Part shown: positions 34,419 to 43,585 of the stretch, piece after piece
How the letters are laid out: each line of letters opens with the position of its first letter
Position numbering within the stretch: the stretch's first letter is position 1
Assembly: GCF_020884795.1 (NCBI RefSeq)
Contig: NZ_BBZF01000028.1
Span: 61,126 to 125,125, forward strand
DNA from: Micromonospora okii
Lineage (GTDB): Bacteria; Actinomycetota; Actinomycetes; Mycobacteriales; Micromonosporaceae
Direction of reading: 5' to 3'
Length of the DNA stretch: 64,000 bases
Position numbers and translations under genes: made by a program
The notes under the pieces: model-generated
What the model was told of the DNA's origin: nothing
The model's database searches: none
What the model saw: only the letters and a program-made list of their open reading frames with translations

Positions 34419-35238
34419 GGACTCGATCCCTCCGGTGTGGGCAACCGCGGACCTGCCGGTGAGCCCATGATCCGGGCTGTCCGGTCGGTCTCGGCACTAT
34501 AGATGCCCTTCCCCGTCGCACCATGAGGATCATCGACGTACGTGAGATCAGCCCGTTTTGTCGGAGCAGTGCTGCCTGGTGCCCGCTCCTGCCTGCGGGA
34601 GCTGGGGCAGCCGGTGCCGCCGAAGCCGGCACCGGCATGGACCTGCGCGTCGAGCCGATCTCACCCTGACCATCCGCGCTGCGGCACCAGCATCCTCCAC
34701 CGCACAGGAGCTCGCGCCGCCGGCCTCTTGGACCGCCCACCACCCGTGTCCGTCACCCGGGTGACGGACAACCCCGCCCCGATACCTCAATCTACGGCGG
34801 GGAGACATCCAAGGCCCCGGACAGGCACGACCCGGGCAGGATGATGTCGCGCTGGCCGAGCTTGTCCCGAGCCACGACAGCGAGCGGCTGCGCGTGGTGC
34901 ATTCTTCGCGCGATGGTCGGCCGGCTCGTTTAGCTGTTCCAGCCAGGGGTACAGCCGATCTTGTAGCCGCCTCGGTCGGCACTGACCGGACGCTCAACCC
35001 AGAGGCGACCGAACCCGAAATCGATCCGCGTATCGACCGGCAATCCGAGACGCAGTGGAGGCCAATACAGGGCAAGGTGTGTGTCGCTGGTTCGGCTCCA
35101 CAGGTCTCGACACGGGCTCGTCGGTGCCATCGCCGCCCGCCTTGGCGAGAACGCCGTGGTCCTGCTGACGACCGGGCGGACGACTCGAAGGAAATCCGTG
35201 CCATGCCAGGCGGTGCGGGTCCACGTAGAGGAGGATCC
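34419..35238. other. Intergenic region between FNT gene and SRPBCC operon
   Basis: About 820 bases. Open frames cross it on both strands, but none has a recognisable domain or a good ribosome site. It should hold the divergent promoters for the FNT gene (near 34430-34510) and for the SRPBCC operon. Short coding-like scraps may remain from lost genes, but I cannot identify them. Confidence 0.5.
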
Positions 35239-35781
35239 ATGGAGCTGACAGCCGCGACCACCATCCGTAAACCCCCGTCGGAGGTCTACAGGTTCTGGCG
35301 CAGTTGGGAAAACCTTCCGACGTTCATGGCGCATCTCGAGGAGGTCCGCACCACCGGTGACCGCACGAGCCACTGGGTCGCTGGCGCCCCGTTCGGCAAG
35401 GACGTCGAGTGGGATGCGGAGATCGTCGACGAGGCGCCGGGCGAGAAGATCGCGTGGCGTTCGACCAGCGACGCCGACGTGCCGAACGCCGGTACGGTCC
35501 GGTTCGTGCCAGCCCCGGACGGTGTCAGCACCGAGGTGCAGGTCGTTCTCACGTACGACATTCCGGGTGGCGCGGTCGGCAAGGCGGTCGCGAAGTACTT
35601 CGGCGAGGAGCCGCACCAGCAGCTCGACGACGATCTGCGCCGGCTCAAGCAGGTGCTGGAGACCGGGGAAGTGGTCCGGTCCGACGGTGCCCCGTGGGGT
35701 AAGCGGGCCCGCAAGGAGTTCCCGCAGCGTCCGGCGCAACCGCTGTCGGACTCCGAGCTGGCGAAGGGAGCGGACCAATGA
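35239..35781 (+). CDS. SRPBCC (START-like) family protein
   Basis: A 180-residue protein with the helix-grip fold pattern: an opening beta strand with Ala-Thr-Thr-Ile-Arg-Lys-Pro-Pro-Ser-Glu-Val-Tyr, then a Phe-Trp-Arg segment and Leu-Pro-Thr-Phe-Met. Such proteins bind lipids or other hydrophobic ligands; the precise ligand is unknown. AGGAGG lies seven bases before the ATG, which is why I do not accept the longer open frame upstream. The stop overlaps the dehydrogenase start by four bases, and pairing of such a protein with a zinc alcohol dehydrogenase and a DUF1345 protein suggests a membrane- or envelope-stress unit. Confidence 0.85.
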   Translation: MELTAATTIRKPPSEVYRFWRSWENLPTFMAHLEEVRTTGDRTSHWVAGAPFGKDVEWDAEIVDEAPGEKIAWRSTSDADVPNAGTVRFVPAPDGVSTEVQVVLTYDIPGGAVGKAVAKYFGEEPHQQLDDDLRRLKQVLETGEVVRSDGAPWGKRARKEFPQRPAQPLSDSELAKGADQ

Positions 35782-36953
35782 GGGCGAACACCTGGGCGGG
35801 CCGCAACAAGGTCGAGGTCCGTGACGTGCCGGACCCGAAGATCCTGAACAAGCGCGATGCCATCGTACGGATCACCTCCACCGCGATCTGCGGCTCGGAC
35901 CTGCACCTCGTCGACGGGTACGTGCCCACGATGCAGAACGGCGACGTCATGGGGCACGAGTTCATGGGCGAGGTGGTCGAGGTCGGATCGGGAGTTCCCG
36001 GGGACAAACTGCGGGTCGGCGACCGGGTCGTCGTGCCGTTCCCGATCGCCTGCGGCGCGTGCGCCGCCTGCGCCGCCGAGCTCTACTCCTGCTGCGAGAA
36101 CTCCAACCCCAACGCCGGGATCGCGGAGAAGATGTTCGGTCACCCCGTCGCCGGGATCTTCGGCTACTCGCATCTGACCGGCGGCTTCGCGGGCGGTCAG
36201 GCCCAGTACGCGCGGGTGCCGTTCGCCGACGTCGGTCCGCTGAAGATCGAGTCGGATCTGACCGACGAGCAGGTGCTGTTCCTGTCCGACATCCTGCCCA
36301 CCGGCTACATGGGTGCCGAGATGTGCGACATCCAGCCCAGTGACGTGGTGGCGGTGTGGGGTGCCGGCCCGGTCGGCCAGTTCGCCATGGACAGCGCCCG
36401 CGTGCTCGGGGCGGCGAAGGTCATCGCCATCGACAAGGAGCCGTACCGGCTGCAGATGGCGGAACGGGCGGGCCACACGCCGGTGAACTTCGAGGAGGTG
36501 GACGTGCGGTCCCGGCTGCTGGAACTGACCGGTGGGCGGGGACCGGACAAGTGCATCGACGCGGTCGGTATGGAGGCCAGCCACGGCGCCGCGCACATCC
36601 ACGCCTACGACCGGATCAAGCAGGCCGTCCGGTCGGAGACCGAACGCCCGCACGCCCTGCGCCAAGCGATCATGTCGTGCCGCAGCGGCGGCGTGGTCTC
36701 GGTCATCGGCGTGTACGGCGGCTTCCTCGACAAGTTCCCGGCCGGTGCCTGGATGAACCGGTCACTGACCCTGCGCACCGGCCAGTGCCACGTCCAGCGG
36801 TACATGCGGCCACTGCTGCAGCGCATCGAGAGCGGAGAGATCGACCCGACCCGCATCATCACCCACACCCTTCCGCTCGACGAGGCGGAACGCGGCTTCG
36901 AGATCTTCAAGAACAAGCAGGACAACTGCGAGAAGGTCGTCCTCAAGCCGTGA
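35778..36953 (+). CDS. Zinc-dependent alcohol dehydrogenase (FdhA-like, MDR family)
   Basis: A 391-residue medium-chain dehydrogenase. Catalytic zinc ligands are seen in Cys-Gly-Ser-Asp-Leu-His near residue 38 and in Gly-His-Glu near 60. A cluster of Cys residues near 94-110 matches the structural zinc site. The NAD motif Gly-Ala-Gly-Pro-Val-Gly lies near 195. The length and the Met-Gly-His-Glu-Phe-Met-Gly motif fit the glutathione-independent formaldehyde dehydrogenase group, but the substrate is not certain. It is coupled to the SRPBCC gene upstream and to the membrane protein downstream through overlapping codons. Confidence 0.9.
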   Translation: MRANTWAGRNKVEVRDVPDPKILNKRDAIVRITSTAICGSDLHLVDGYVPTMQNGDVMGHEFMGEVVEVGSGVPGDKLRVGDRVVVPFPIACGACAACAAELYSCCENSNPNAGIAEKMFGHPVAGIFGYSHLTGGFAGGQAQYARVPFADVGPLKIESDLTDEQVLFLSDILPTGYMGAEMCDIQPSDVVAVWGAGPVGQFAMDSARVLGAAKVIAIDKEPYRLQMAERAGHTPVNFEEVDVRSRLLELTGGRGPDKCIDAVGMEASHGAAHIHAYDRIKQAVRSETERPHALRQAIMSCRSGGVVSVIGVYGGFLDKFPAGAWMNRSLTLRTGQCHVQRYMRPLLQRIESGEIDPTRIITHTLPLDEAERGFEIFKNKQDNCEKVVLKP

Positions 36954-37624
36954 CCGACAACCGTCTTCGCACGGTCGGGCCGACATCCACCGGACGGCTG
37001 CTCTCGGTCCGGCGCGTGTCCCTGTCCCTGGTCGCCGGCATCGCGGCTGCGGCGGTAGCCGCGGTGCTCGGCGCGCCGGAACTGAGCATCCTCCTGGGCT
37101 GGATCGTCGCGGCCGGCGTGGCCCTGATCTGGGTGTGGCGCATCAGCTGGCCGCAAGGTCCGGAAGGGACCGAGCGGCTGGCCGAAGCGGAGAGCCGGTC
37201 GCGGTCGACCGACTCCGCCGTGCTGATCGCCAGCGGAGTCAGCCTGGCCGCCGTCGCCGAAGCGCTGATTCGGTCTTCCGGGAGCCAGGACGCCATCGGT
37301 GTGGCCGCCGTCATCTCCAGCGTCGTCGTGGTCACCCTGTCGTGGGCGTTGGTAAACACGGTGTTCGCATTCAAGTACGCCCGGATGTACTACCGCGATA
37401 CTGACGGCGGCATCGACTTCAAACAACAGACGCCGCCGCGCTACAGCGACTTCGCCTACATGGCGTTCACCGTCGGCATGGCCTTCGGTGTCACCGAGAC
37501 CGAACCGACCCTCAGCAGCGTACGTCGGGTAGCCCTCGGGCACGCTCTGCTGTCCTACGTTTTCGGTACCGGCATCCTTGCTGTTGCCATCAACCTCGTC
37601 ACGAATCTCGGGCAGTCTTCCTGA
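36950..37624 (+). CDS. DUF1345 family membrane protein
   Basis: A 224-residue integral membrane protein with about five hydrophobic segments (near 25-45, 48-65, 90-110, 122-145, 195-215). The segment Tyr-Ser-Asp-Phe-Ala-Tyr-Met-Ala-Phe-Thr-Val-Gly-Met is the DUF1345 signature. Function is unknown. The GTG at 36950 overlaps the dehydrogenase stop (GTGA), which is why I chose it. Last gene of the operon; no clear terminator before the tRNA fragment 140 bases on. Confidence 0.85.
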   Translation: MTDNRLRTVGPTSTGRLLSVRRVSLSLVAGIAAAAVAAVLGAPELSILLGWIVAAGVALIWVWRISWPQGPEGTERLAEAESRSRSTDSAVLIASGVSLAAVAEALIRSSGSQDAIGVAAVISSVVVVTLSWALVNTVFAFKYARMYYRDTDGGIDFKQQTPPRYSDFAYMAFTVGMAFGVTETEPTLSSVRRVALGHALLSYVFGTGILAVAINLVTNLGQSS

Positions 37625-37760
37625 GAGGGCGCACCGCCCACGGTAGGGCTGCTCCGCTCTCCGCACCCGCAAGGAGATCAAAGCCAGCGTCGCACGAACC
37701 GGCCCGACCGCAGACCCACCACGAGCGCCCACAGTCCACGCAGGGCCGGACAGCAGAAGG

Positions 37761-37803
37761 GGGGCCGAAGGGACTCGAACCCCTAACCTTCTGATCCGTA
37801 GGC
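37761..37803 (-). other. tRNA 3'-end fragment, probable attachment site of an integrated element
   Basis: On the minus strand these bases give the anticodon loop CTACGGA (ACG, arginine), the 3' half of the anticodon stem, a variable loop, the T stem-loop with TTCGAGT, and an acceptor arm ending CGGCCCC. The 5' half, including D arm and matching acceptor strand, is absent: the adjoining sequence does not pair, and the last anticodon-stem pair is already broken. Integrative elements of actinomycetes use tRNA 3' ends as att cores, so this is best read as the displaced end left by integration or excision. It lies exactly where the conserved operon ends and the scrambled region begins. Confidence 0.75.
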
Positions 37804-37909
37804 AGACGGAGCGCCGATTGTGCGTCACACGGGCTTCGCGACCACGGTGCCAACCCGAACGGGGAGAGCACAAGGGCTCGCGCTCACCCAAGCGCGTGGT
37901 GGGATCGGC

Positions 37910-38620
37910 AGGCGCCCCGTCCAGGTAGCGGGTGTGGTCGACGGTATTGCCATTGCCCTTGGTCAGCCTCGACAACTCACCACGGCCGGTATACCTGAGA
38001 GTGGCGGTCTTCCGTGCGCTGTTCTCGTTGTAGGTGTAGGCGGTGTTGTTCTTGACAGACCCGGACTTGCTTTCGGTGACCGTCTGGACCTGGTTGAGGT
38101 CGGTGTAGGCGACCGAGTAGGTGTCGACGCGGGCACTGGGTGACGAGTCGGTGATGGTCTTGAGGTTGCCGTTCGGGTCGTACCGGTAGGCGTAGTCGAT
38201 CTTCTCGTTGTCCGCCTCGCCGGTGTTGTTCCGGACCAGCTTCACGGCGTCGGCGACGACCGCGCCCCCGGCCTGGTCGGACAGGGACACCTTGTGGCTG
38301 TTGCCCTCGGTGAAGCTGTACGAGCCGAGGGTCACCCAGGTGCCGGCGTTGGCGGTCTGGTTGACCGTCCGCACCGTGTCGCCACCGCCGTGGTTGACCG
38401 TGTACTTGGCGTCGGTGGCGGCGCCGGACACGCTCGGGTAGCGGGCGAACGCCTCGTACGTGCCGGCCTAGGGCACGTTGAGCTGCCAGTTGAACGTGTT
38501 CGCGCCGGTCCCCGCCGGGCGGGTGACGTAGATGTATCCATGCTTGTTCGCCGCCGCGTTCGCGGCGGTCCAGGTGCCGGTGGTGGAGCTGTGCCGTGCC
38601 TCCTGTTGGTGTCCTGGGGT
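37910..38620 (-). pseudogene. RHS/golvesin-domain protein remnant
   Basis: The minus strand encodes a golvesin/CBM-like segment (Val-Asn-His-Gly-Gly-Gly-Asp, then Gly-Ser-Tyr-Ser-Phe) followed by an RHS/YD-repeat stretch (Tyr-Arg-Tyr-Asp-Pro-Asn-Gly-Asn-Leu-Lys, Tyr-Thr-Tyr-Asn). An in-frame TAG near 38469 splits the golvesin part, and homology ends abruptly at about 37910, next to the tRNA fragment. Intact RHS proteins exceed 1500 residues and often deliver toxins, so this is a relic. About 170 bases with nothing recognisable separate it from the next remnant. Confidence 0.75.
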
Positions 38621-38795
38621 CGGGGTGGCTCAGCATGCCCTCGTGCGGTCCTCCTACATGGATGGGCGTCCCACGGGCAGCGGTTTGTCTACGTATGTGG
38701 ATGGCCTGGATCTCCGTCCACGTATGCGTACGCCAGGTTAAAGGGAGGACAAATATTGACGATTCGACATGCGTTTAGTTAACTAGCCTGCAACC

Positions 38796-39235
38796 TTGTC
38801 GCCACCCTTGACCCGCACTGCCGCCACGGCGGCTGCGACAACACCCGGAGATCCTGGTGCCCCGTTCCCCCGTACGCTGGGTCGCGCCTCTAGTAGGCGC
38901 GGCCGTAACCCTGGCCGCAACGCCGGCCGATCGCGCTCGCTGGGGGCTGCTCCCCAGTCCCCCTCGGTGACCGACATGGCCGCCGAGGCGGCGTTTGCAC
39001 TCGACTTGTCCTCGGGCAACCACCGGGCTCCCCTGACCGGGCTCTACGACTGGCGCCGCGCCGGATACCGAGGCTGCGCCGCGCTGCCGGGCAACGACCA
39101 GCTCAACCCCGGCGCCGCCTGCCAGGTCACCTCCGCCGAACTCGCCGACATCTTCGAAGTACATCCTGGTCATGGTCTCGACGACTCCGCCGGCAGGCGG
39201 CCATCGACACGATTCGGTCGGAGCCCCCAACTGCC
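38796..39235 (+). pseudogene. Broken secreted beta-helix (polysaccharide lyase-like) gene
   Basis: The frame contains Tyr-Arg-Gly-x-Ala-Leu-Pro-Gly-Asn-Asp and Cys-Gln-Val-Thr-Ser-Ala-Glu-Leu-Ala. It then reads Asp-Asp-Ser-Ala-Gly, a start pattern I associate with right-handed beta-helix lyase-like proteins. A small deletion near 39192 then shifts the frame: the expected Gln-Ala-Ala-Ile-Asp-Thr-Ile-Arg continues in another frame. That second frame runs straight into the CBM2 fragment at 39236, so the rest of the lyase is missing and a recombination joint lies at about 39230. Family identification is from pattern only. Confidence 0.5.
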
Positions 39236-39537
39236 GTGCTGACCACGAAATTTGTCAAAACCTCCAGGTGGAGCAGCGGCTACGGCGCCGACTACGTCAT
39301 CACCAACCACGGCAGCACAAGGACAACCAGCTCGGTCCTCGAGTTCGACCTGCCCAGCGGCACCACGATCACCAAATGGTGGAGTGGTGCCACGCGCAGC
39401 CAGAACGGGCAGCGCTACCGGTTCACCAACGCCAGCTACAACGGCGACATCGCACCCGGCGCCACCGAAGACCTCGGCTTCAACACATCCGGCACCGGCA
39501 CCCCCCTCACCTGCACCATGAACGGAAGGCCCCGCTG
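39236..39537 (+). pseudogene. Duplicated CBM2 (cellulose-binding) module fragment
   Basis: About 100 residues of a family 2 carbohydrate-binding module with Trp-Ser-Ser-Gly-Tyr-Gly-Ala-Asp-Tyr and Leu-Pro-Ser-Gly-Thr-Thr-Ile-Thr motifs. It is a close copy of residues 35-137 of the next gene. It has no signal peptide of its own and ends at a TGA that overlaps the next gene's ATG. It is either a leftover of tandem duplication or the tail of a fused, inactive protein. Confidence 0.75.
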
Positions 39538-41022
39538 ATGCCCCGCCCACGTACCGGCAGAGCCGTTGCCACGATCGGCCTCGTCGCCGCCCTCTGTACT
39601 ACGGCCCTCGTCTTCGCGCCCGCTGCCAACGCCTCCGCGCCCGACCTGACCGCCCGCTTCCTCAGGACCTCCACCTGGAGCAGCGGCTACGGCGCCGACT
39701 ACCTCATCACGAACCACGGCGACACCGCCAGCACCAGCTGGACCCTCGAATTCGATCTGCCCAGCGGCACCACCATCACCAACTCGTGGAGCTCCGTTCG
39801 CACCCAGAGCGGACAGCACTACCGGTTCACCAACGCCAGCTACAACGGCGACATCGCACCCGGCGCCACCGAAGACTTCGGCTTCAACGCATCCGGTACC
39901 GGCACCCCCCTCAACTGCACCATCAACGCAAGGCCCTGCGACGGCGCTGCCACGACTCCGCCGCCTACCACCACACCACCCACCACCACACCACCCACCA
40001 CCACACCACCGACCGCTGCACCGCCCACGACACCACCACCGACGACACCGCCCCCCAGCGGTTCCGTCGTCGACGTCGCCACCTCCGCGCAGCTACAGGC
40101 CGCTCTCGCCGCCGCACAGCCCGGCCAAACCATTCGGCTCGCGTCCGGCACCTACCGCGGGGCGTTCCTCACCCAGCGGGCCGGCACCGCCGCCGCCCGG
40201 ATCACACTTATCGGTCCCCGCGACGCGGTCCTCATCAACGACGGCCCGTCCGGCACCGCCCCGTCCTGCCCGGCGCCAACCGCCGGCTGGGACTCCGGCT
40301 ACGGCCTCTGGTTGTTCAACGCGCCGTACTGGAACCTCACCGGCTTCACGGTGGCCCAGTCGAAGAAGGGCATGGTGCTGGACAACTCTCACCACGTCAC
40401 CATCGACGGGGTGTACGTGCACCACACCGACGAGGAAGCAGTGCACTTCCGTCGTTCCTCCGCGGACGGCATCATCCGCAACTCCACGATCACCGACACC
40501 GGCCTCGTGCAGGCCGGCTATGGCGAGGCCGTCTACATCGGCTCCTCCAATTCGAACTTCGGCTGCCACGGCAACTCGGGCGGGATGGACCGCTCGGACC
40601 GGGTGCAGGTGCTGAACAACAACATCGGCCCCAACGTCGCCGCCGAGCACGTGGACGTCAAGGAGGGCACCGCGGGCGGCGTCATCCGAGGCAACCGGTT
40701 CAACGGCCAGGGCATGTCAGGATCCAACTCCGCCGACTCGTGGGTCGACGCCAAGGGCAACGGCTACCTCATCGAAGACAACACCGGCACCTTCCAGTCG
40801 CCAGGCACCTTCGCCAACGGTTACGAGACGCACAACCTGATCGACGGCTACGGCTGCGGCAACATCTGGCGCACAAACACGTCAAATCTCGGCGGCGTCG
40901 GCAAGTACGCCATCTACATCACTTCGACGTCGAAATGCTCCACGAACCCCAACGTCGTGTATTCCTCCAACACCGTCACCAACGCGGCGAATGGGCTGAC
41001 CAACATTCCCACCACTGCATAA
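39538..41022 (+). CDS. Secreted CBM2 - right-handed beta-helix protein
   Basis: A 494-residue secreted protein. A signal peptide (about 1-32, ending Ala-Asn-Ala) is followed by a family 2 carbohydrate-binding module (about 33-137), a Pro/Thr linker (about 140-172), and a parallel beta-helix domain (about 175-494) of the pectate-lyase/right-handed helix type. The helix has repeated Asn/Asp-Gly turns such as His-His-Val-Thr-Ile-Asp-Gly-Val-Tyr-Val-His-His. CBM2 modules bind cellulose or xylan, so the enzyme probably attacks plant cell-wall polysaccharide outside the cell. The catalytic type is not certain. The linker is encoded by a CCACCACAC-type repeat near 39960-40020. Confidence 0.88.
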   Translation: MPRPRTGRAVATIGLVAALCTTALVFAPAANASAPDLTARFLRTSTWSSGYGADYLITNHGDTASTSWTLEFDLPSGTTITNSWSSVRTQSGQHYRFTNASYNGDIAPGATEDFGFNASGTGTPLNCTINARPCDGAATTPPPTTTPPTTTPPTTTPPTAAPPTTPPPTTPPPSGSVVDVATSAQLQAALAAAQPGQTIRLASGTYRGAFLTQRAGTAAARITLIGPRDAVLINDGPSGTAPSCPAPTAGWDSGYGLWLFNAPYWNLTGFTVAQSKKGMVLDNSHHVTIDGVYVHHTDEEAVHFRRSSADGIIRNSTITDTGLVQAGYGEAVYIGSSNSNFGCHGNSGGMDRSDRVQVLNNNIGPNVAAEHVDVKEGTAGGVIRGNRFNGQGMSGSNSADSWVDAKGNGYLIEDNTGTFQSPGTFANGYETHNLIDGYGCGNIWRTNTSNLGGVGKYAIYITSTSKCSTNPNVVYSSNTVTNAANGLTNIPTTA

Positions 41023-41526
41023 ACGTGAGCCCTTCTGCGGGTCCAACCGGCGACAGCACCACCCTCCGGTTGGACCGCACGAGAGCCACCGCACAAAGCC
41101 AAGGGCACTGATGATCCGGGCCCCAAGCGCAAGCGACCGGGTCTGGACGATCCGCGCCGACCCGCTCCTCACCGAGGACGACATCCGCCCCGTCGCGGGA
41201 GCGCGTCCGTAACCTCAGTAGGAATACCCCCCACAGCGGCCTCGCCGACCTCCGACACACTGTCACCCGCGTCTTGCCGGCAGCCGCATGACTCGCGGGG
41301 TCAACAACCAGGGTGGCAGCTGGACCGGGTGTTCCGGCAGCGACAGCGGCACCCTCGGTGACGGGGCCGGGGACAACCGCACCATGACGGACTGCACGGC
41401 ATCGGCAAACCTCGGCAGCTACAACGACAGGGCCGAGGACATCCACGGCTGATGCCTTGAGTTGACCAGCACGGCCTCGACTGTCGGGTGGGTGGCGTCT
41501 CCACGACGCCACCCACCCGACCTGCG
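41023..41526. other. Intergenic region with a fragment of a small secreted protein gene
   Basis: About 500 bases. At 41288-41452 on the plus strand a short frame of 54 codons has Cys residues and a Gly/Asn/Asp-rich make-up ending Ser-Tyr-Asn-Asp-Arg-Ala-Glu-Asp. This looks like the end of a small secreted inhibitor-type protein without its start or signal peptide. The rest holds nothing I can support. Confidence 0.4.
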
Positions 41527-42564
41527 TCATCGGGGCATGGGCGCGTACTCGGCGACCAGGTACGACCGGTAGGAGATCACTGCGGGAGTCGTCACGTTCA
41601 ACTTCCCCGCCGTCGTGGTCAGCATCTCCTCGTATCCCCACAGCGCGCCGGAGCGCGGGTCGACGATCACCGTGTACTGGGCAGGCAAACCGTGCGCGCT
41701 CGACGTGATCGAGAACGCCTCCCCGACACGGCCGGCCCGGTCCGTGACGGGGCCGGTCACCGTGATGCCCGGCAGGTCGGCCAGCAGGCTGAGCACCGCC
41801 GCCCGCTGTGCCGGGTTCAGCAGCCGCACGCCAGCGAGTTCGGCGACATCCTCCAGATACTGCACTGGCGCTTCGTGCGTGGACGCACCGGCGGTCAGCC
41901 ACCGGCGCAGCGTGGCCGCGTCCGTAGGCACCGCACCTGAGAAGCGGCTGGAGAATCCGCCGGCCCCGAAGTCCCGCGTCTCCTGCGATGAGTCGACCCG
42001 GCCGCCCCGCCGCTGCCACTCCCGCCGGTCGGCGTCCGACCGGAACGTCGGGGGCAGGTCCTTCTTGACCATACGGCCGGCGTCGTCGTCACCCCGCCAA
42101 GAGCGCCACTGCTGCGGAACGACAGCCGACGTCGTCCGACCGCCCGAAATCGACGAGTTCAGAAACCAGTTCGCCGACTCCAGGTGCTCCACCGTGCCCG
42201 CCGGCCGATCGAGCGCCGGCTGCGCCGCCGCCACCGCCGCCAGACGCCGCAACCTGGGGCCAGCCGCCTCCGTGCTCGCCGGCGCCCCGTAGATGAGAAC
42301 CGCAGGGGTGGCCGCGTACGCGGGCTGTGGCTGTCGAAGCGTCTCCACTGCCACCCCGCCGGCAGCCACCGCCAGGACCGCCGCCGCGGCAGCCACCCAC
42401 ACGACGCGGCGACGGGACGTTGCCCACCTGGCCGCACCATCCGACCGGTCGGAGGCGAGGATGCGGGTCAGGTCCCGCGCGCGCCGCTGCTCATCGGCAG
42501 GCTGGATACCCTGCGCTGGATCCAGATCGCTCAACATCTGACGCACGTCCTTGACGGCGTTCAT
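41527..42564 (-). CDS. CU044_5270 family protein (membrane-anchored, sigma-factor partner)
   Basis: A 345-residue protein with a cytoplasmic N-terminus (1-50, Asp/Arg rich), one membrane helix (about 52-72, Ala/Val rich) and a large outer domain. Ser/Thr- and Trp-rich segments and a Leu-Pro-Gly-Ile-Thr-Val motif near 255 are typical of the CU044_5270 group. These proteins follow ECF sigma factor genes in actinomycetes and may sense envelope state like anti-sigma factors. The start lies two bases after the sigma gene stop, so the two are cotranscribed. Confidence 0.83.
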   Translation of the reverse strand: MNAVKDVRQMLSDLDPAQGIQPADEQRRARDLTRILASDRSDGAARWATSRRRVVWVAAAAAVLAVAAGGVAVETLRQPQPAYAATPAVLIYGAPASTEAAGPRLRRLAAVAAAQPALDRPAGTVEHLESANWFLNSSISGGRTTSAVVPQQWRSWRGDDDAGRMVKKDLPPTFRSDADRREWQRRGGRVDSSQETRDFGAGGFSSRFSGAVPTDAATLRRWLTAGASTHEAPVQYLEDVAELAGVRLLNPAQRAAVLSLLADLPGITVTGPVTDRAGRVGEAFSITSSAHGLPAQYTVIVDPRSGALWGYEEMLTTTAGKLNVTTPAVISYRSYLVAEYAPMPR

Positions 42565-42566
42565 CG

Positions 42567-43103
42567 CTATCCACCCCAACTCGACATCGACGGAACTGTT
42601 CGCGGTGCCTGCCCTGTGCCGTCGCCGACCGCTTCCAGGTGCGCCCGAAGCCGCCGCCGGGCCCGCATCAGCCGCATCGCGTACGTCGCCCGCGACTGCC
42701 CGAGGACGACCGCGGCCTCGGCAACAGTCAACCGCTCCCAGGCCACCAGCCGCAGAACCTCCTGATCGGCATCGGCTAGGCGGCCGAAAGCGACCACGAT
42801 GTCGCGCTGGCTGGCTACCTCGTCCGCGTGATCCACCATCACCGACAGGTCCGGCTCCGCCGTGACCCGCAACGTCAACGCCCGCCACCGTCGGCGGCCC
42901 CTGGCCTCATTCGCCAGCACCAGCCGAGCCACCCCGTACAACCACGGCAACGCCGACCCGGACGGAACACCACCCAGACGTCGCCACGCCACCAGGAAGA
43001 CCTCGGCCACCACATCACCGACGACCCGCCGAGCCACGTACCGCCACACGTCCCCGTGATGACGTTCGTACAACTCGGTGAACTGCTTCTCCGCGACGTC
43101 CAT
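42567..43103 (-). CDS. ECF RNA polymerase sigma factor
   Basis: A 178-residue sigma-70 factor. Region 2 (about 6-70) holds Phe-Thr-Glu-Leu-Tyr-Glu-Arg-His and Val-Ala-Glu-Val-Phe-Leu-Val-Ala-Trp-Arg-Arg; region 4 (about 110-165) holds Leu-Arg-Leu-Val-Ala-Trp-Glu-Arg-Leu and Ala-Val-Val-Leu-Gly. The stretch between Arg-Arg-Val-Val and Val-Val-Ala-Glu is a few residues shorter than usual, so region 2.2 may be slightly trimmed. AGGAGG precedes the ATG at 43103. An IS3-type element ends about 100 bases upstream and may have replaced its promoter. Confidence 0.88.
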   Translation of the reverse strand: MDVAEKQFTELYERHHGDVWRYVARRVVGDVVAEVFLVAWRRLGGVPSGSALPWLYGVARLVLANEARGRRRWRALTLRVTAEPDLSVMVDHADEVASQRDIVVAFGRLADADQEVLRLVAWERLTVAEAAVVLGQSRATYAMRLMRARRRLRAHLEAVGDGTGQAPRTVPSMSSWGG

Positions 43104-43273
43104 GGCACCTCCTACCGTGCTTATGTCCACCACGACCTCCACCATCACAACCAGCAACGAGGGAATCACCCAAATCGCCCCCCGGGTTCCCTCGGTGCTC
43201 GCAGGGTGAGCCACCCCCGCTTTCATGGAGCTTCTTGACCATGGTCTGATGGCCGTGGGGGAGGAAGTCGTTC

Positions 43274-43585
43274 GTGGCAGCACCGAAGAAGTACCCCGAT
43301 GAGCTTCGTCAGCGCGCTGTGCGTTTGTATCGCGAGTCGGACCCGAAGCCGGTGATCCGGCGTCTGGCCGAGCAGCTTGGTGTGCATCACGAGGCGCTCA
43401 GGAACTGGATCCGCCAGGCCGAGGCAGACGCCGACGAGCGTCACGACCGGCCGACCAGCGAGATGGCGGAGGAGAACCGGCGGCTGCGTAGGGAGGTCGC
43501 CGAGTTGCGGCGGGCGAACGAGATCCTGAAAGCGGCGAGTGCGTATTTCGCGGCGGAGCTCGACCCGACCCGGCGACGGTCATGA
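43274..43585 (+). CDS. IS3-family transposase OrfA
   Basis: A 103-residue helix-turn-helix protein that recognises the ends of IS3 elements. It starts with Lys-Lys-Tyr-Pro-Asp-Glu-Leu-Arg-Gln-Arg-Ala-Val-Arg, typical of the group, and ends in a leucine-rich coiled coil (Leu-Arg-Arg-Glu-Val-Ala-Glu-Leu-Arg-Arg-Ala-Asn-Glu-Ile-Leu). It overlaps OrfB by four bases; in this family a -1 frameshift near the end of OrfA makes the active fusion. Confidence 0.9.
   Translation: MAAPKKYPDELRQRAVRLYRESDPKPVIRRLAEQLGVHHEALRNWIRQAEADADERHDRPTSEMAEENRRLRREVAELRRANEILKAASAYFAAELDPTRRRS

Noticed and set aside
34894..35781. 295-residue version of the SRPBCC protein
   Set aside because: The fold begins at the ATG with AGGAGG at 35239; the upstream part has no domain.
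37761..37830. Complete tRNA gene
   Set aside because: Only the 3' half can be folded; D arm, 5' acceptor strand and one anticodon-stem pair are missing.
39960..40050. CRISPR-like repeat in the CCACCACAC stretch
   Set aside because: The units are short, uninterrupted and in frame, and encode the Pro/Thr linker of the secreted enzyme.
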